A DNA stretch of 64,000 bases, taken from positions 50,813 through 114,812 of the forward strand of contig CACGCL010000003.1 of NCBI GenBank assembly GCA_902571525.1. The letters are read 5' to 3'. The stretch is from an uncultured Pelagibacteraceae bacterium. Its GTDB lineage: Bacteria > Pseudomonadota > Alphaproteobacteria > Pelagibacterales > Pelagibacteraceae. The notes beneath the pieces were generated by a model that saw only the letters and a list, made by a program, of their open reading frames with translations, searched no databases and had not been told where the DNA came from. Shown one piece after another: positions 51,547 through 62,195 of this stretch; within the stretch, counting starts at the first letter, position 1, and the number at the start of each line of letters is the position of its first letter. A program made the position numbers and the translations under genes.

Positions 51547-52107
51547 ATGTTTAAATCTATTTACTATTATATAGACAAATTTGACAAAGATGAAATTGAT
51601 AAATTAGATAAATTAATTTCAATAATCTATAGGAATTACTCAAATAAAATTAGTGAAAAAGAAATTAAATATCTCGTAGATTTTTGTAAAAGTCAAAGGA
51701 GAAAAGTTTATATTTCTAACAATTTAAAGTTAGCTCTTAAATTTAATTTTGATGGTATTTATATACCCTCCTTTAATAAAACTTTAAAATATGAAAACAT
51801 ATATAAAAGGAATTTTGAAATAATTGGATCCGCTCATAATATCAAAGAAGTTTTAAATAAAGAGAAGCAGGGTTGTAACAAAATTTTCTTGTGTCCAATA
51901 TTCAAAACTAAAAAAAACAAATATTCATTGGGCGTTACGAAATTTAATTTGATTAAGTTGCATACAAAAAAAGATGTTATTCCACTTGGTGGGATTAATG
52001 AAAATAATTTTAAAAAAATTAATCTCTGCGGAGCAAAGTGTGTTGGTTCTATATCGTGGATAAAAAAAACGGCCCAAGTAAAAATACTGGGCCGTTTTAA
52101 ATTTTAG
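51547..52107 (+). CDS. Thiamine-phosphate synthase-like (ThiE/TenI) protein
   Basis: GIYIPS, IIGSAHNIKEVL, KIFLCPIFKTKKNKYSLGVTKFNL, VIPLGGINENNFKKINLCGAKCVGSISWI. Confidence 0.75.
   Translation: MFKSIYYYIDKFDKDEIDKLDKLISIIYRNYSNKISEKEIKYLVDFCKSQRRKVYISNNLKLALKFNFDGIYIPSFNKTLKYENIYKRNFEIIGSAHNIKEVLNKEKQGCNKIFLCPIFKTKKNKYSLGVTKFNLIKLHTKKDVIPLGGINENNFKKINLCGAKCVGSISWIKKTAQVKILGRFKF
52062..52105. terminator. Bidirectional rho-independent terminator overlapping the 3' coding end of the ThiE-like gene
   Basis: AAAACGGCCC-A-AGTA-AAAA-TACT-GGGCCGTTTT (52066-52098); 8 T on minus strand after the porin gene, TTTTAAATTTT on plus. Confidence 0.85.
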
Positions 52108-52119
52108 TAAAAAATTAAA

Positions 52120-53199
52120 TTAGAACGCAAGTCCTAAAGCAATTTCAGTTACTTTTGAATCGTCAGCATCTTCATCAAATGAAGGATTTGTTACATCCAT
52201 TTGATAAGCTTTTATTGACATACCACCCATAGAATATGCAACCTGAATTGCATCAATCTTTTGGTCAACATCAGCTACTGTTACACCTTTACCAGCCTGA
52301 GCATCATATGTCTCTTCTGATTCTGTGTAAGAAAGTGATAAATTTTCATTTACGTTAAACGCAATACCAATTTGATGACCTTCTTGGATACCTGCATTTG
52401 TTCTAAGTACTTTTGCTGAAGTTGTAGCTTCTGCTGTACCTGATACACCTGCGTCTATGTAGAACTCTGAATAACCAATAGATACTGGACCCATTGAATA
52501 TTTAGCATACCATACACCGTTAAACTCATCTCTTACATTGTCAACACCAGCTGCTGTTTGTGTGTTGTTTTCTCTTTCAGCACCATAGATACCGAATTTG
52601 AAAGCATCGTAAGCGATAGTTATACCAGCTTCTTGACCAGATCCGTATGTACCTTCTCCTGGAACTCCACCGTCACCTGTTTCAGTGTCATTAGCATCTG
52701 TTGCATAACCAAGGTGAGCAGTTACTTGCGCTCCACCAAGATCGAATGTAGGTGCTGTGTACGTAACATGGTTGTTATCCATAAAGTCACCAACTTTGTT
52801 TTGCGTAACAGTAGATGTAATATCTGAAATCTGTTCGTAAACTTGTGGAACTTCTTCATCGTAGTACATGTGAGCTGCACCACTGTGGTTACCTAATAAG
52901 AACGAACCAAATGATGGTGTCGAAATTGTAATGTAACCAGATGATAAGTCACTTTGTTTGTCATCTGTAGCTGTAGTAACAGAAAATGTTGTTCCGTTAT
53001 CTAGCTCTCCACCACCAGAAAAGGCAACGTCTTTGTCAGTACCGATACCTCTGCTTGTAGTGTTTGTTGCTGCTGCAGCTGTACCATGTTTGAAAGTGAC
53101 GTTAACACCACCTGAAACACTAAGCTCACCAGCATGAGCTGATACTGCAACTAAAGAACCTGCTAGTGCTGTAAGCCCAATTTTTTTAAAATTATTCAT
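52120..53199 (-). CDS. Outer membrane porin
   Basis: Signal MNNFKKIGLTALAGSLVAVSAHA, then ELSVSGGVNVTFKHG, gram-negative porin-type beta-strand pattern, terminal aromatic (GLAF). Confidence 0.85.
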   Translation of the reverse strand: MNNFKKIGLTALAGSLVAVSAHAGELSVSGGVNVTFKHGTAAAATNTTSRGIGTDKDVAFSGGGELDNGTTFSVTTATDDKQSDLSSGYITISTPSFGSFLLGNHSGAAHMYYDEEVPQVYEQISDITSTVTQNKVGDFMDNNHVTYTAPTFDLGGAQVTAHLGYATDANDTETGDGGVPGEGTYGSGQEAGITIAYDAFKFGIYGAERENNTQTAAGVDNVRDEFNGVWYAKYSMGPVSIGYSEFYIDAGVSGTAEATTSAKVLRTNAGIQEGHQIGIAFNVNENLSLSYTESEETYDAQAGKGVTVADVDQKIDAIQVAYSMGGMSIKAYQMDVTNPSFDEDADDSKVTEIALGLAF

Positions 53200-53386
53200 A
53201 AATTACTCCTTTTGTTTATATTCATATGAATGAGCTTTTTTAGCAAAAAATTGGCTATAAGCTCTTCGAATCATTATTATATGGACATTTTTTGATAATG
53301 TGTGATATAAAAGTCACAATTAAAATACTAGATTTTGCTTTATTTTACTATAATTCAAGAGTTTTATATCTTTATACCAATTTTTT

Positions 53387-53956
53387 ATGAATAAATTTAA
53401 GTTTTTAAATGTAATTTTGAGCTTTCTAATTCTTATTAGTCTTAATTCATGTGGAATTTATAAAAGAGCTGATGTCAAAGATGTTCCTGTAAATGTTGAT
53501 GATAGAACGAGAAAAAATATTCAGGAGGGAAGAGGTATAAGGTTTGGCAAAGGCGCAACAAGAGGTGGGGATTTTGATTTTGCTTCATCAAATCCATTAT
53601 GGAGAGCATCTATAGAAATATTTGATTTTGTGCCTTTGACTAATGCAAGTTATTCGGGTGGAATAATTATTACGGATTGGTTCTCAGCTGAAAATAAAGA
53701 TTCTGAAAGTACAAGAGATCTTAAAATAACAGTTAAATTTTTAACTAATGAAATAAGAGCAGATGCAGTAGATGTAGTACTTTTTGAAAAAATTTGCAAA
53801 AATGATAATTGTAGTACTAATAAAATTCAATCTAAATTAGGTAAAGAAATCAAGCTTGCTATTTTAAAAAAAGCAACATTGATGGAAAAAGATGGTTTCG
53901 ATAAATATTACGAAGAAAAAGGAAAAAATAAAGCCAAATCGCTTCGTAGTCCTTAA
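53387..53956 (+). CDS. DUF3576-like lipoprotein
   Basis: Lipobox LNSCG; RADVKDVPVNVDDRTRKNIQEGRGIRFG...SSNPLWRASIEIFDFVPLTNASYSGGIIITDW. Confidence 0.8.
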   Translation: MNKFKFLNVILSFLILISLNSCGIYKRADVKDVPVNVDDRTRKNIQEGRGIRFGKGATRGGDFDFASSNPLWRASIEIFDFVPLTNASYSGGIIITDWFSAENKDSESTRDLKITVKFLTNEIRADAVDVVLFEKICKNDNCSTNKIQSKLGKEIKLAILKKATLMEKDGFDKYYEEKGKNKAKSLRSP

Positions 53957-53986
53957 CAGATGTTTATTATTTTTTGAATAAGTTTT

Positions 53987-56530
53987 GTGGAACGATATAA
54001 TTTTAAAATAGTCGAGGAGAGGTGGCAAGAATTTTGGCATAAGAATAATTTTTTCAAAACAGATTTAGATAAAAATAAAAAAAAATTTTATTGTCTTGAA
54101 ATGTTCCCGTATCCATCTGGTAAAATTCATATGGGGCATGTTAGAAATTATACAATTGGTGATGTACTAGCTAGATACAAAAAGCTACAAAATTATAACG
54201 TTCTTCACCCTATGGGTTGGGATTCTTTTGGGATGCCTGCAGAAAATGCGGCGAAAGAGAATAACTTGGATCCTAAGATTTGGACAGAAAAGAATATATC
54301 TGTAATGAAATCTCAATTAAAAAAGTTAGGACTGTCAATAGACTGGGATAGAGAAATTTCTACGTGTTCACCAGATTACTATAAACACCAACAGCTGTTT
54401 TTTTTAGAACTTTATAATAAAGGACTAGTTTACAAGAAAGAAAACTATGTAAATTGGGATCCTATAGACCAAACTGTGTTAGCGAATGAACAAGTAATTG
54501 ATGGTAAGGGGTGGAGATCAGGTGCAATTGTTGAGAGGAAAAAATTAAGTCAGTGGTTTTTTAAGATTTCAAAATTTTCAGATGAACTTTTATTAGGCTT
54601 AGAAAAACTTGATAAATGGCCGAACAAAGTAAAAGTTATGCAAAAAAATTGGATTGGAAAATCTTTTGGATGTGAAATTGATTTTAAAATTGAAGGAAGC
54701 AAAACAATAAAAAATATCAAATGTTTCACTACTCGACCTGATACATTGTTTGGTTTTTCTTTTTTAGGGATTTCAGTAGATCATCCCATTTCGAAATTTT
54801 ATGAAAAAGATAAAGAATTTCAAAAATTCAAGCAGGATTGTTCTAAAACTGGTACTACAGAGGAGTCAATAGCCCAAGCAGAAAAAATCGGCTTTAAGAC
54901 TGATTTAATTGCTGTAAACCCTTTTGATAAAAATATGAAAGTTCCAGTTTACTTTGCAAACTTTGTATTAATGGATTACGGTTTTGGTGCAGTTTTCGGG
55001 TGCCCAGCTCACGATCAAAGAGATTTTGAATTTGCCAAAAAATACAATTTACCAATAAAAACTGTTGTAAAACCAAAGGATTTTAAAGGTAACTTCAATG
55101 TAAGTGACGAAGCTTATGTTGGAGGTGGGATAATGATTAATTCATCGTTTTTAGATGGATTAAATGCTCCAGATGAAGCAATATCAAAAGCTATTGAAAC
55201 AATTGAGGAAAAAAAATCTGGAAAGAAAAAAATTAATTTTAGATTAAAAGACTGGGGCATTTCTAGACAAAGATATTGGGGTTGTCCGATACCTATTGCC
55301 TATGACGATGAAGGAAATTACAAACCTGTGCCTAAGGATCAGCTGCCAATTAAATTACCAGAAAACATAAATCTTAAAACTAAAGGAAATCCTTTAGATC
55401 AGCAAGAAGAATGGAGAACAATTAAAATTGAAGGTAAAAACTACAAATTAGAAACAGACACTCTTGATACTTTTGTGGATTCATCTTGGTATTACCTTCG
55501 TTTTTGTTCCCCCACAAATGATAAATATGGATACGATATTGATGAAATTAAATATTGGATGCCTGTAGATCAATATATTGGCGGGGTTGAGCATGCAATA
55601 TTGCACTTGCTTTACTCAAGATTTTTTATGTTGGCTCTTAATTATCAAAATAAAGAATTTATTAGTAAGGAACCATTTAAGGGATTATTTACACAAGGGA
55701 TGGTTTGTCATGAAACTTACAAAGATGAAAACAACAATTGGTTAAAGCCTAGTGAAGTATTTTCAAATGATGGAAAAAAATTTTTTAAAATTGATAATAA
55801 AAAATCAAAAGTTATTGTTGGGTCATCAGAATCGATGTCAAAATCAAAAAAAAATGTCATTGATCCAGAAAAAATTATTGAAACCTATGGAGCCGATGCC
55901 GTGAGAATTTTTATTCTATCTGATAGTCCTCCTGAGAAGGATATACAGTGGTCAGAACAGGGTATGATTGCTTCTTATAAATTTGTTAATAAATTTTGGA
56001 CTCTTCATAATAAGATTATAGAGAAAATAAAACTAAATGAAAAGGGCTCGGATCACAAAGAACTTGATATTTTTACAAATAAATTAATTCAAAAAATTAC
56101 ATTTAATTTAGAAAAATTTAATTACAATGTAATTGTTGCTAACATTTATGAAACTTACAATTTTTTAATCAAAGAAATAGAAAAAGATTATCAATCAGAA
56201 GTACTAAAAAAAAATTATTTAAAAATCTTGACCTTAATGATGCCAGTAATGCCTCATATAATATCAGAAGCAGTTAAAAATTTAAATCATACAAAAAAAA
56301 TTGAGTGGCCTATAGCAGATGCAAAATATCTGGAAGAAAAGTTTGTAAATATTGTTATTCAAATAAATGGCAGGAAAAAATCACTACTTAAAATAGAAAA
56401 AGATTTAAAAGACAGCGAAGTTATTAACAAAATTAAAAAAGATGAAAAAATATCAAATATTTTAAGTGAGAAAAATTTATTAAAACATATTATAGTAAAA
56501 AATAGATTAGTTAACTTTATTATAAAATGA
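53987..56530 (+). CDS. leuS: Leucyl-tRNA synthetase (GTG start)
   Basis: [39 protein letters not shown]. Confidence 0.98.
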   Translation: MERYNFKIVEERWQEFWHKNNFFKTDLDKNKKKFYCLEMFPYPSGKIHMGHVRNYTIGDVLARYKKLQNYNVLHPMGWDSFGMPAENAAKENNLDPKIWTEKNISVMKSQLKKLGLSIDWDREISTCSPDYYKHQQLFFLELYNKGLVYKKENYVNWDPIDQTVLANEQVIDGKGWRSGAIVERKKLSQWFFKISKFSDELLLGLEKLDKWPNKVKVMQKNWIGKSFGCEIDFKIEGSKTIKNIKCFTTRPDTLFGFSFLGISVDHPISKFYEKDKEFQKFKQDCSKTGTTEESIAQAEKIGFKTDLIAVNPFDKNMKVPVYFANFVLMDYGFGAVFGCPAHDQRDFEFAKKYNLPIKTVVKPKDFKGNFNVSDEAYVGGGIMINSSFLDGLNAPDEAISKAIETIEEKKSGKKKINFRLKDWGISRQRYWGCPIPIAYDDEGNYKPVPKDQLPIKLPENINLKTKGNPLDQQEEWRTIKIEGKNYKLETDTLDTFVDSSWYYLRFCSPTNDKYGYDIDEIKYWMPVDQYIGGVEHAILHLLYSRFFMLALNYQNKEFISKEPFKGLFTQGMVCHETYKDENNNWLKPSEVFSNDGKKFFKIDNKKSKVIVGSSESMSKSKKNVIDPEKIIETYGADAVRIFILSDSPPEKDIQWSEQGMIASYKFVNKFWTLHNKIIEKIKLNEKGSDHKELDIFTNKLIQKITFNLEKFNYNVIVANIYETYNFLIKEIEKDYQSEVLKKNYLKILTLMMPVMPHIISEAVKNLNHTKKIEWPIADAKYLEEKFVNIVIQINGRKKSLLKIEKDLKDSEVINKIKKDEKISNILSEKNLLKHIIVKNRLVNFIIK

Positions 56531-56982
56531 AAAAAATATTCTTAATTTTTCCATTATTATTAATGATGAGTTGCGGATATACACCAATATATTCATCAAA
56601 AGATAGTAATTACAAAGTCATAAGTTTTAAAAAAAATGTTAATAACAATCTTACAAAATATATTGAAAATAGTATAAATGTACTCTCTAATGAAAATGCT
56701 AATAAAAATTTAAACATCATTTTTGACTTTAAAGAAAGTGTTTCGGTTATTTTAAAAGATTCTAAAGGGGATCCTTCAAGAAATAGATTGACAATAACTA
56801 TAGATTTGTCACTTCTAGATGAAAATCAAAAATCAATTTCATCAAAAATTTTTGACGAAAGCTTTGAGTATAATGTTAATGATAATAAATTTAATTTAAA
56901 ACAATACGAAAAAAGCCTAAAACAAAATTTAGTAGAGGAAATTACTCAACAAATACTATTATATTTAGCTAATGTTAAATGA
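56527..56982 (+). CDS. lptE: LPS-assembly lipoprotein LptE-like
   Basis: Lipobox [11 protein letters not shown]; position between leuS and holA. Confidence 0.85.
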   Translation: MKKIFLIFPLLLMMSCGYTPIYSSKDSNYKVISFKKNVNNNLTKYIENSINVLSNENANKNLNIIFDFKESVSVILKDSKGDPSRNRLTITIDLSLLDENQKSISSKIFDESFEYNVNDNKFNLKQYEKSLKQNLVEEITQQILLYLANVK

Positions 56983-57989
56983 TTATAAAAACCTTTGAAA
57001 TAGATAAAAAAAATATTTCAAAATTTAAAGTCTTTCTTATTTACGGTGAAAATGAAGGTTTAAAAAAAGAGATAATCTATAAAATTAAAAAAAATCACAA
57101 CGGAAAAGAAATAAATTACGATGAGTCTCGGATCCTAAAAAATACAACTGAGTTTTATAATGAAATTAAAAATAATTCATTATTTGAAGATAAGAAAATT
57201 TTTTTACTCGAAAGATGTACAGACAAAATATCAGAAATAGTAATTGAAATATGTGAGGATATTATTGAAGATTTAATAATAATTAATTGCGGCGTTCTTG
57301 AAAAAAAATCTAAACTGAGAAAAAATTTTGAAGTTTCAAAAAATGCTGTAATAATACCAACTTTCAAAGACAATTCTCAATCTCTATTAAACATTGCAAA
57401 AGTTTTCTTCAACGAAAAAAAAACAAACATTTCCCATGAGACATTAAATTTACTGGTCGGTAGATGTAATGGTGACAGGGGATATCTTAAGCACGAACTA
57501 GAAAAAATTTCAAATTATTTGTCTGATAAAAGAATTATATCCTTAAAGGAAATCTCTATACTAACAAATTTATCTGAAAATTACAGTGCTGCAGAATTGG
57601 TTGATGCATCTTTAAGTAAAAATATGAAAAAAACATGCGAAATATTGAATGAAAACAATTACTCTTATGAGGATACATTTTTAATTTTAAGAGTATTTTT
57701 ACAAAAAACAAAAAAATTATTAAATCTGCTAGAAAATCTTAATACTGAAAAAAACGTAGAAAAAGCAATATCGGAATACAGACCTCCGATATTTTGGAAG
57801 GATAAACCTATTATTGAGAAACAACTTCAAATGTGGTCTTGTGAAGGTGTTAAAAATTTAATTTACAAAATAAATGATGTAGAAACAAAAATTAAAAAAG
57901 ATAATTCATTGAGTTTAATTTTGATGAAAAATTTTATTTATGAGATAATAGGTAACAAAACTAATAACTCTTCTTTATTGACTCAATAA
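56979..57989 (+). CDS. holA: DNA polymerase III delta subunit
   Basis: FLIYGENEGLKKEIIYKI, RCNGDRGYLKHELEKIS; position next to leuS-lptE. Confidence 0.88.
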   Translation: MIIKTFEIDKKNISKFKVFLIYGENEGLKKEIIYKIKKNHNGKEINYDESRILKNTTEFYNEIKNNSLFEDKKIFLLERCTDKISEIVIEICEDIIEDLIIINCGVLEKKSKLRKNFEVSKNAVIIPTFKDNSQSLLNIAKVFFNEKKTNISHETLNLLVGRCNGDRGYLKHELEKISNYLSDKRIISLKEISILTNLSENYSAAELVDASLSKNMKKTCEILNENNYSYEDTFLILRVFLQKTKKLLNLLENLNTEKNVEKAISEYRPPIFWKDKPIIEKQLQMWSCEGVKNLIYKINDVETKIKKDNSLSLILMKNFIYEIIGNKTNNSSLLTQ

Positions 57990-58803
57990 TCCTGTTCAAT
58001 TGGCCTAATTCTTTATAATTGAAAATTATTGATCCGTTATTGTTTTTTTTGTGTTTAATCTCTACATTTATCCCAATTTTCTCCATCAAATTTTGTTCAA
58101 GTATCCTAATGTTTGGATCTTTGTTTCTTAAGAGTTGTTTGCTAGGTATTTTATATGCTCTAACAAGATTTTCCGTTTGTCTTACTGATAATTTTTTTGA
58201 AATAATTTTTTTAGAGATCAATAAACAATTTTCTAAACCAACCAAAATTTTTGCGTGCCCAGGAGAAATTTTATTATCTTTGACAAATTCAACCACTTCT
58301 GAGGGTAAGGTAAGCATCCTCAAAGAGTTTGCTATATGACTTCTACTCTTACCAATAAATTTAGCTACTTGTTCTTGATCGTAAGAGAACTCATCGATTA
58401 ATCTTTTATAGCCCTCGGCTTCCTCTATTGCATTTAAATCATGTCTTTGAACATTTTCAACTATTCCGAATTCTAATGCTTTTTTATCATCAGCCTCTAT
58501 GACTACAATTGGGACTTCGTGCAATCCTGCCTTCTGTGCAGCAAGCCATCTTCTTTCGCCTGCAATAATTTCATACTTGCTGTCTTCATTAGAATCTCTC
58601 ACTATTATTGGCTGAATAATTCCTCTAGATTTGATTGAGACAGCTAGCTCATTCAAACTAATTTGGTCAAATCTCTTTCTTGGTTGATATTTATTTCTTC
58701 TGAGATCGCTTATGTTAGCTTTTTTGCTTGAAGATACTCTGCCCTCACCTATTAAAGATGACAGACCTCTACCTAAACCTTTTTTACTTTTAAAACTGAT
58801 CAT
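57961..58803 (-). CDS. parB: Chromosome partitioning protein ParB
   Basis: KGLGRGLSSLIGE, NKYQPRKRFD, IAGERRWLAAQKAGL, GKSRSHIANSLRMLTLP. Confidence 0.97.
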   Translation of the reverse strand: MISFKSKKGLGRGLSSLIGEGRVSSSKKANISDLRRNKYQPRKRFDQISLNELAVSIKSRGIIQPIIVRDSNEDSKYEIIAGERRWLAAQKAGLHEVPIVVIEADDKKALEFGIVENVQRHDLNAIEEAEGYKRLIDEFSYDQEQVAKFIGKSRSHIANSLRMLTLPSEVVEFVKDNKISPGHAKILVGLENCLLISKKIISKKLSVRQTENLVRAYKIPSKQLLRNKDPNIRILEQNLMEKIGINVEIKHKKNNNGSIIFNYKELGQLNRIIESIKKSY

Positions 58804-59600
58804 GCTGCTGTCTCAAAACTTTCCTCTTGGGCCAAGAACTCCTCTGTAAAATTAATATAAGACTTGCTACCAGGGCAAGACTTGTCATAGAATATCACTG
58901 GCTTTCCATACGAAGGTGCCTCCGACAATCTTACATTCCTTGGAACAACATTTTTGTAAACTTTTTCTTTAAAATAATTTCTTGCCTCTACCTCAACTTC
59001 TCCAGATAGTTTGTTTCTCTTATCGTACATTGTTAAAAGAATGCCTCTTATTGATAAATCTGGATTTAATCCTACTTTAATTCTTTCGATTGTTTTTATT
59101 AGTTGAGTTATGCCTTCTAGGGCAAAAAATTCCGTTTGAAGGGGGACTAAAAGTGAGTGAGAAGCTACTAGGGCCATTACAGTCAACAAACTAAGAGATG
59201 GAGGACAGTCTATAAGCACATAATCATACGAACGGCTAGAAGTGTTTAAATATGCGGTTAATTTCTCCTTCAAAATATACGCTCTTTGAGCATCATTTGC
59301 AGTTTCTACCTCTAGACCAGACAAATCCACATTTGAAGTAATAATATCAAGATTAGAAAATTTTGTTTTTGAAATTGCATCATCAATTTTTTTTGTACCA
59401 CTTAGTATCTGATAAATCGAATTAGATGTTGGGTCTACATTAGACAATCCAAGACCAGTTGTAGCATTGCCTTGGGGATCAAGATCAATTACCAAAATTT
59501 TTTTATTGTTTATAGAAAGCCCGGCCGCTAAATTAATTACAGTCGTAGTTTTTCCAACTCCACCTTTTTGATTTATAATTGATATAATTTTTTCCTTCAT
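58800..59600 (-). CDS. parA: Chromosome partitioning ATPase ParA
   Basis: IISIINQKGGVGKTTTVINLAAGL, DLDPQGNATTGLG. Confidence 0.97.
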   Translation of the reverse strand: MKEKIISIINQKGGVGKTTTVINLAAGLSINNKKILVIDLDPQGNATTGLGLSNVDPTSNSIYQILSGTKKIDDAISKTKFSNLDIITSNVDLSGLEVETANDAQRAYILKEKLTAYLNTSSRSYDYVLIDCPPSLSLLTVMALVASHSLLVPLQTEFFALEGITQLIKTIERIKVGLNPDLSIRGILLTMYDKRNKLSGEVEVEARNYFKEKVYKNVVPRNVRLSEAPSYGKPVIFYDKSCPGSKSYINFTEEFLAQEESFETAA

Positions 59601-60232
59601 TTTTTTTTTAAATTATTAATTTTTATTATGATAGAATTTTCGTCTGTTAAACTTTTTAAAACCTTGTAGTTAAAATTCCATGATTTTTGACACTCTTTTA
59701 TAATTTTGCCTCCACTTTTTCCTAAAAAAAGTATCAAATTGTTAAAATGTATAAAATTCTTATCAATTAATTCTAAAATAATTTTTAGTGGTTTAAATGC
59801 TCTTGCAACCACAGTGTCAGCCTCAAGATCTTTTTCTTCAAAAATGTTTTTATGTCTTACTTCTGCATTCAGCTCAAAGTGTTTAACCATCCTTCTCAAG
59901 AAGTTACTTTTTTTTAGACTTTTTTCATAAAGATAAAATTTTATTTTTGAACCTTTTTTCTTAAATATTATGGCCAAAACAACCCCGGGAAGACCTGATC
60001 CTGACCCCAAATCTATACATAAATTGGAATTTTTATCAATAATATCAATAATTTGAGCTGAGTCAATTATATGTCTTTTAATCGAATCTTTCTCTGTGGA
60101 CTTGCCTATAAGGTTAATTTTTTTGTTTTCGTTGATTAATAATGTTCTAAATTCCTCCAAAGCAGGAAATGTTTCACGTGAAACGTTTAGTGTCTCTAAT
60201 TGAGAATATTTTTTAAAATTTGATTCGATCAA
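59597..60232 (-). CDS. rsmG: 16S rRNA (guanine527-N7)-methyltransferase
   Basis: [43 protein letters not shown]. Confidence 0.96.
   Translation of the reverse strand: MIESNFKKYSQLETLNVSRETFPALEEFRTLLINENKKINLIGKSTEKDSIKRHIIDSAQIIDIIDKNSNLCIDLGSGSGLPGVVLAIIFKKKGSKIKFYLYEKSLKKSNFLRRMVKHFELNAEVRHKNIFEEKDLEADTVVARAFKPLKIILELIDKNFIHFNNLILFLGKSGGKIIKECQKSWNFNYKVLKSLTDENSIIIKINNLKKK
60170..60185. promoter_or_regulatory. parS-like centromere site TGTTTCACGTGAAACG inside rsmG
   Basis: 15/16 match to canonical TGTTTCACGTGAAACA; adjacent to parAB. Confidence 0.9.
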
Positions 60233-62100
60233 GCTATATGCTTAATAGACTTTCTTTTTAGATGAGACAACAGAATAAATACTGCGGCAGGAGTAATTCC
60301 ATCTATCCTTAACGCTTGACCCATTGTTTTTGGCCTAATTTTTTTGAATTTTGATTTGACCTCATTAGAAAGCCCAGAAAAACTATCGTAATTTATATCA
60401 ATTGGGATTTTAAGGCTTTCGTCCCTTTTAAAAGCTAAAATGTCAGCTTTTTGTTTCTTCAAATAACCTTTGTAATGGGCATTTATTTCAACTTGTTCCT
60501 CAATTTCCGCTGTATAATTTCCAACTTCTGGCCATATTTCTCTTATTTTACTCATTTTTACACCTTTTTGAGATAAAACTGAATTTGCTGATCTATAAAT
60601 ACCGTCTTTTGCAATATTAATCCCATATTTTTCTGCCTCTGAAGGAGAAATTCTCAGATTATCCATTTGCAAATTTAATTGACTTAATTGAATTGATTTG
60701 TCATTAAATGATTTCATCCTCTCTGATTTTACTAGGCCAAACTTAATACCAATAGGGGTTAATCTTAAATCGGCATTATCACATCTCAATGATAGTCTAT
60801 ATTCAGCGCGAGATGTAAACATTCTATATGGTTCAGCAACACCTTTGGTGACTAAATCATCTATCATTACCCCAATATAAGCTTGGGACCTATCTAGAAT
60901 TAATGGTTCCTCTCCTTTTATTGATAAAGCTGCATTTGCTCCTGCTATAAGACCCTGAGCAGCTGCCTCCTCATAACCTGTTGTGCCATTAATTTGTCCT
61001 GCTAAGTAAAAATTTTTAATCTTTTTTGTTTCTAAAGTAAGGAAAAGCTCACTAGGATCAACATAATCATACTCGATTGCATATCCTGGCCTTAATATTT
61101 TAACATTTTCTAAACCTATGATATTATTACATATTTCTTGCTGTAAATCAGCTGGAAGTGATGTTGAAATTCCGTTAGGATACACTGTGTTATCTTGAAG
61201 CCCTTCAGGTTCAAGGAAGATTTGATGTCTGGTCTTATCTTTGAATTTATAGATTTTATCCTCAATAGATGGACAGTACCTTGGTCCTATCCCTTTTATA
61301 CTTCCTGAATAAATTGCGCTTTGTTTAATATTTTTAGTAATCAATTTATGAACCTTTTCATTTGTGTAAGTAATTCCGCAACTAATTTGTTTGTTGATAT
61401 TTTTTTTGGTTAAGAAAGAGAAAAAAGATGCTTCATCATCTGGATGCTGTTCTTCTAAATTTGAGTAATTAATAGTACGTCCATCTAACCTAGGTGGAGT
61501 CCCTGTTTTTAACCTTCCAATTTTAAAATCATATTTTTCTAACTGTTCACTTAAACCAGTAGTAGGCTTTTCATTATACCTTCCCGCAGGAGTTCTTTTA
61601 TCACCAATATGTATCATTCCATTCAAAAAAGTGCCTGTTGTAAGTATTACCTTGTTAGAGTGAATTTCTTTCCCAGAAGAAGTGATTATACCGTTTAAAC
61701 TATTTTTATCAAAAATAAATTTGATTACAGAATCAGAAAAAATGCTTAAATTACAATAGTTTACAAGTTTTTCTTGCATATATTTTTTATATAGTGATCT
61801 ATCACTCTGTGTACGCGGTCCTCTAACAGCTGGTCCTCTACTTTTATTTAATAGCTTAAATTGTATGCCAGATTTGTCAGCCACATCTCCCATAACACCG
61901 TCTAAAGCATCTATTTCTCTAACTAAATGGCCTTTACCTAGACCGCCAATTGCAGGGTTACAAGACATCTCACCAATAGAAGATTTATCATTAGTAAATA
62001 GAGCTGTATTTACCCCCAATCTTGCAGACGCAGCGGCAGCCTCACAGCCTGCATGACCTCCACCAATTACTATGACGTCATACTGTTTATTCTTTTTCAT
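60229..62100 (-). CDS. mnmG: tRNA uridine-5-carboxymethylaminomethyl modification enzyme MnmG
   Basis: [49 protein letters not shown]. Confidence 0.98.
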   Translation of the reverse strand: MKKNKQYDVIVIGGGHAGCEAAAASARLGVNTALFTNDKSSIGEMSCNPAIGGLGKGHLVREIDALDGVMGDVADKSGIQFKLLNKSRGPAVRGPRTQSDRSLYKKYMQEKLVNYCNLSIFSDSVIKFIFDKNSLNGIITSSGKEIHSNKVILTTGTFLNGMIHIGDKRTPAGRYNEKPTTGLSEQLEKYDFKIGRLKTGTPPRLDGRTINYSNLEEQHPDDEASFFSFLTKKNINKQISCGITYTNEKVHKLITKNIKQSAIYSGSIKGIGPRYCPSIEDKIYKFKDKTRHQIFLEPEGLQDNTVYPNGISTSLPADLQQEICNNIIGLENVKILRPGYAIEYDYVDPSELFLTLETKKIKNFYLAGQINGTTGYEEAAAQGLIAGANAALSIKGEEPLILDRSQAYIGVMIDDLVTKGVAEPYRMFTSRAEYRLSLRCDNADLRLTPIGIKFGLVKSERMKSFNDKSIQLSQLNLQMDNLRISPSEAEKYGINIAKDGIYRSANSVLSQKGVKMSKIREIWPEVGNYTAEIEEQVEINAHYKGYLKKQKADILAFKRDESLKIPIDINYDSFSGLSNEVKSKFKKIRPKTMGQALRIDGITPAAVFILLSHLKRKSIKHIA

Positions 62101-62195
62101 TACTTGAATTTATATTTGAAATCTTTTTTTACAAGACTATCTTAAATATTATTAATTAATTGTAAGATATGCTAATAAGATAGATAAATAGCGGT

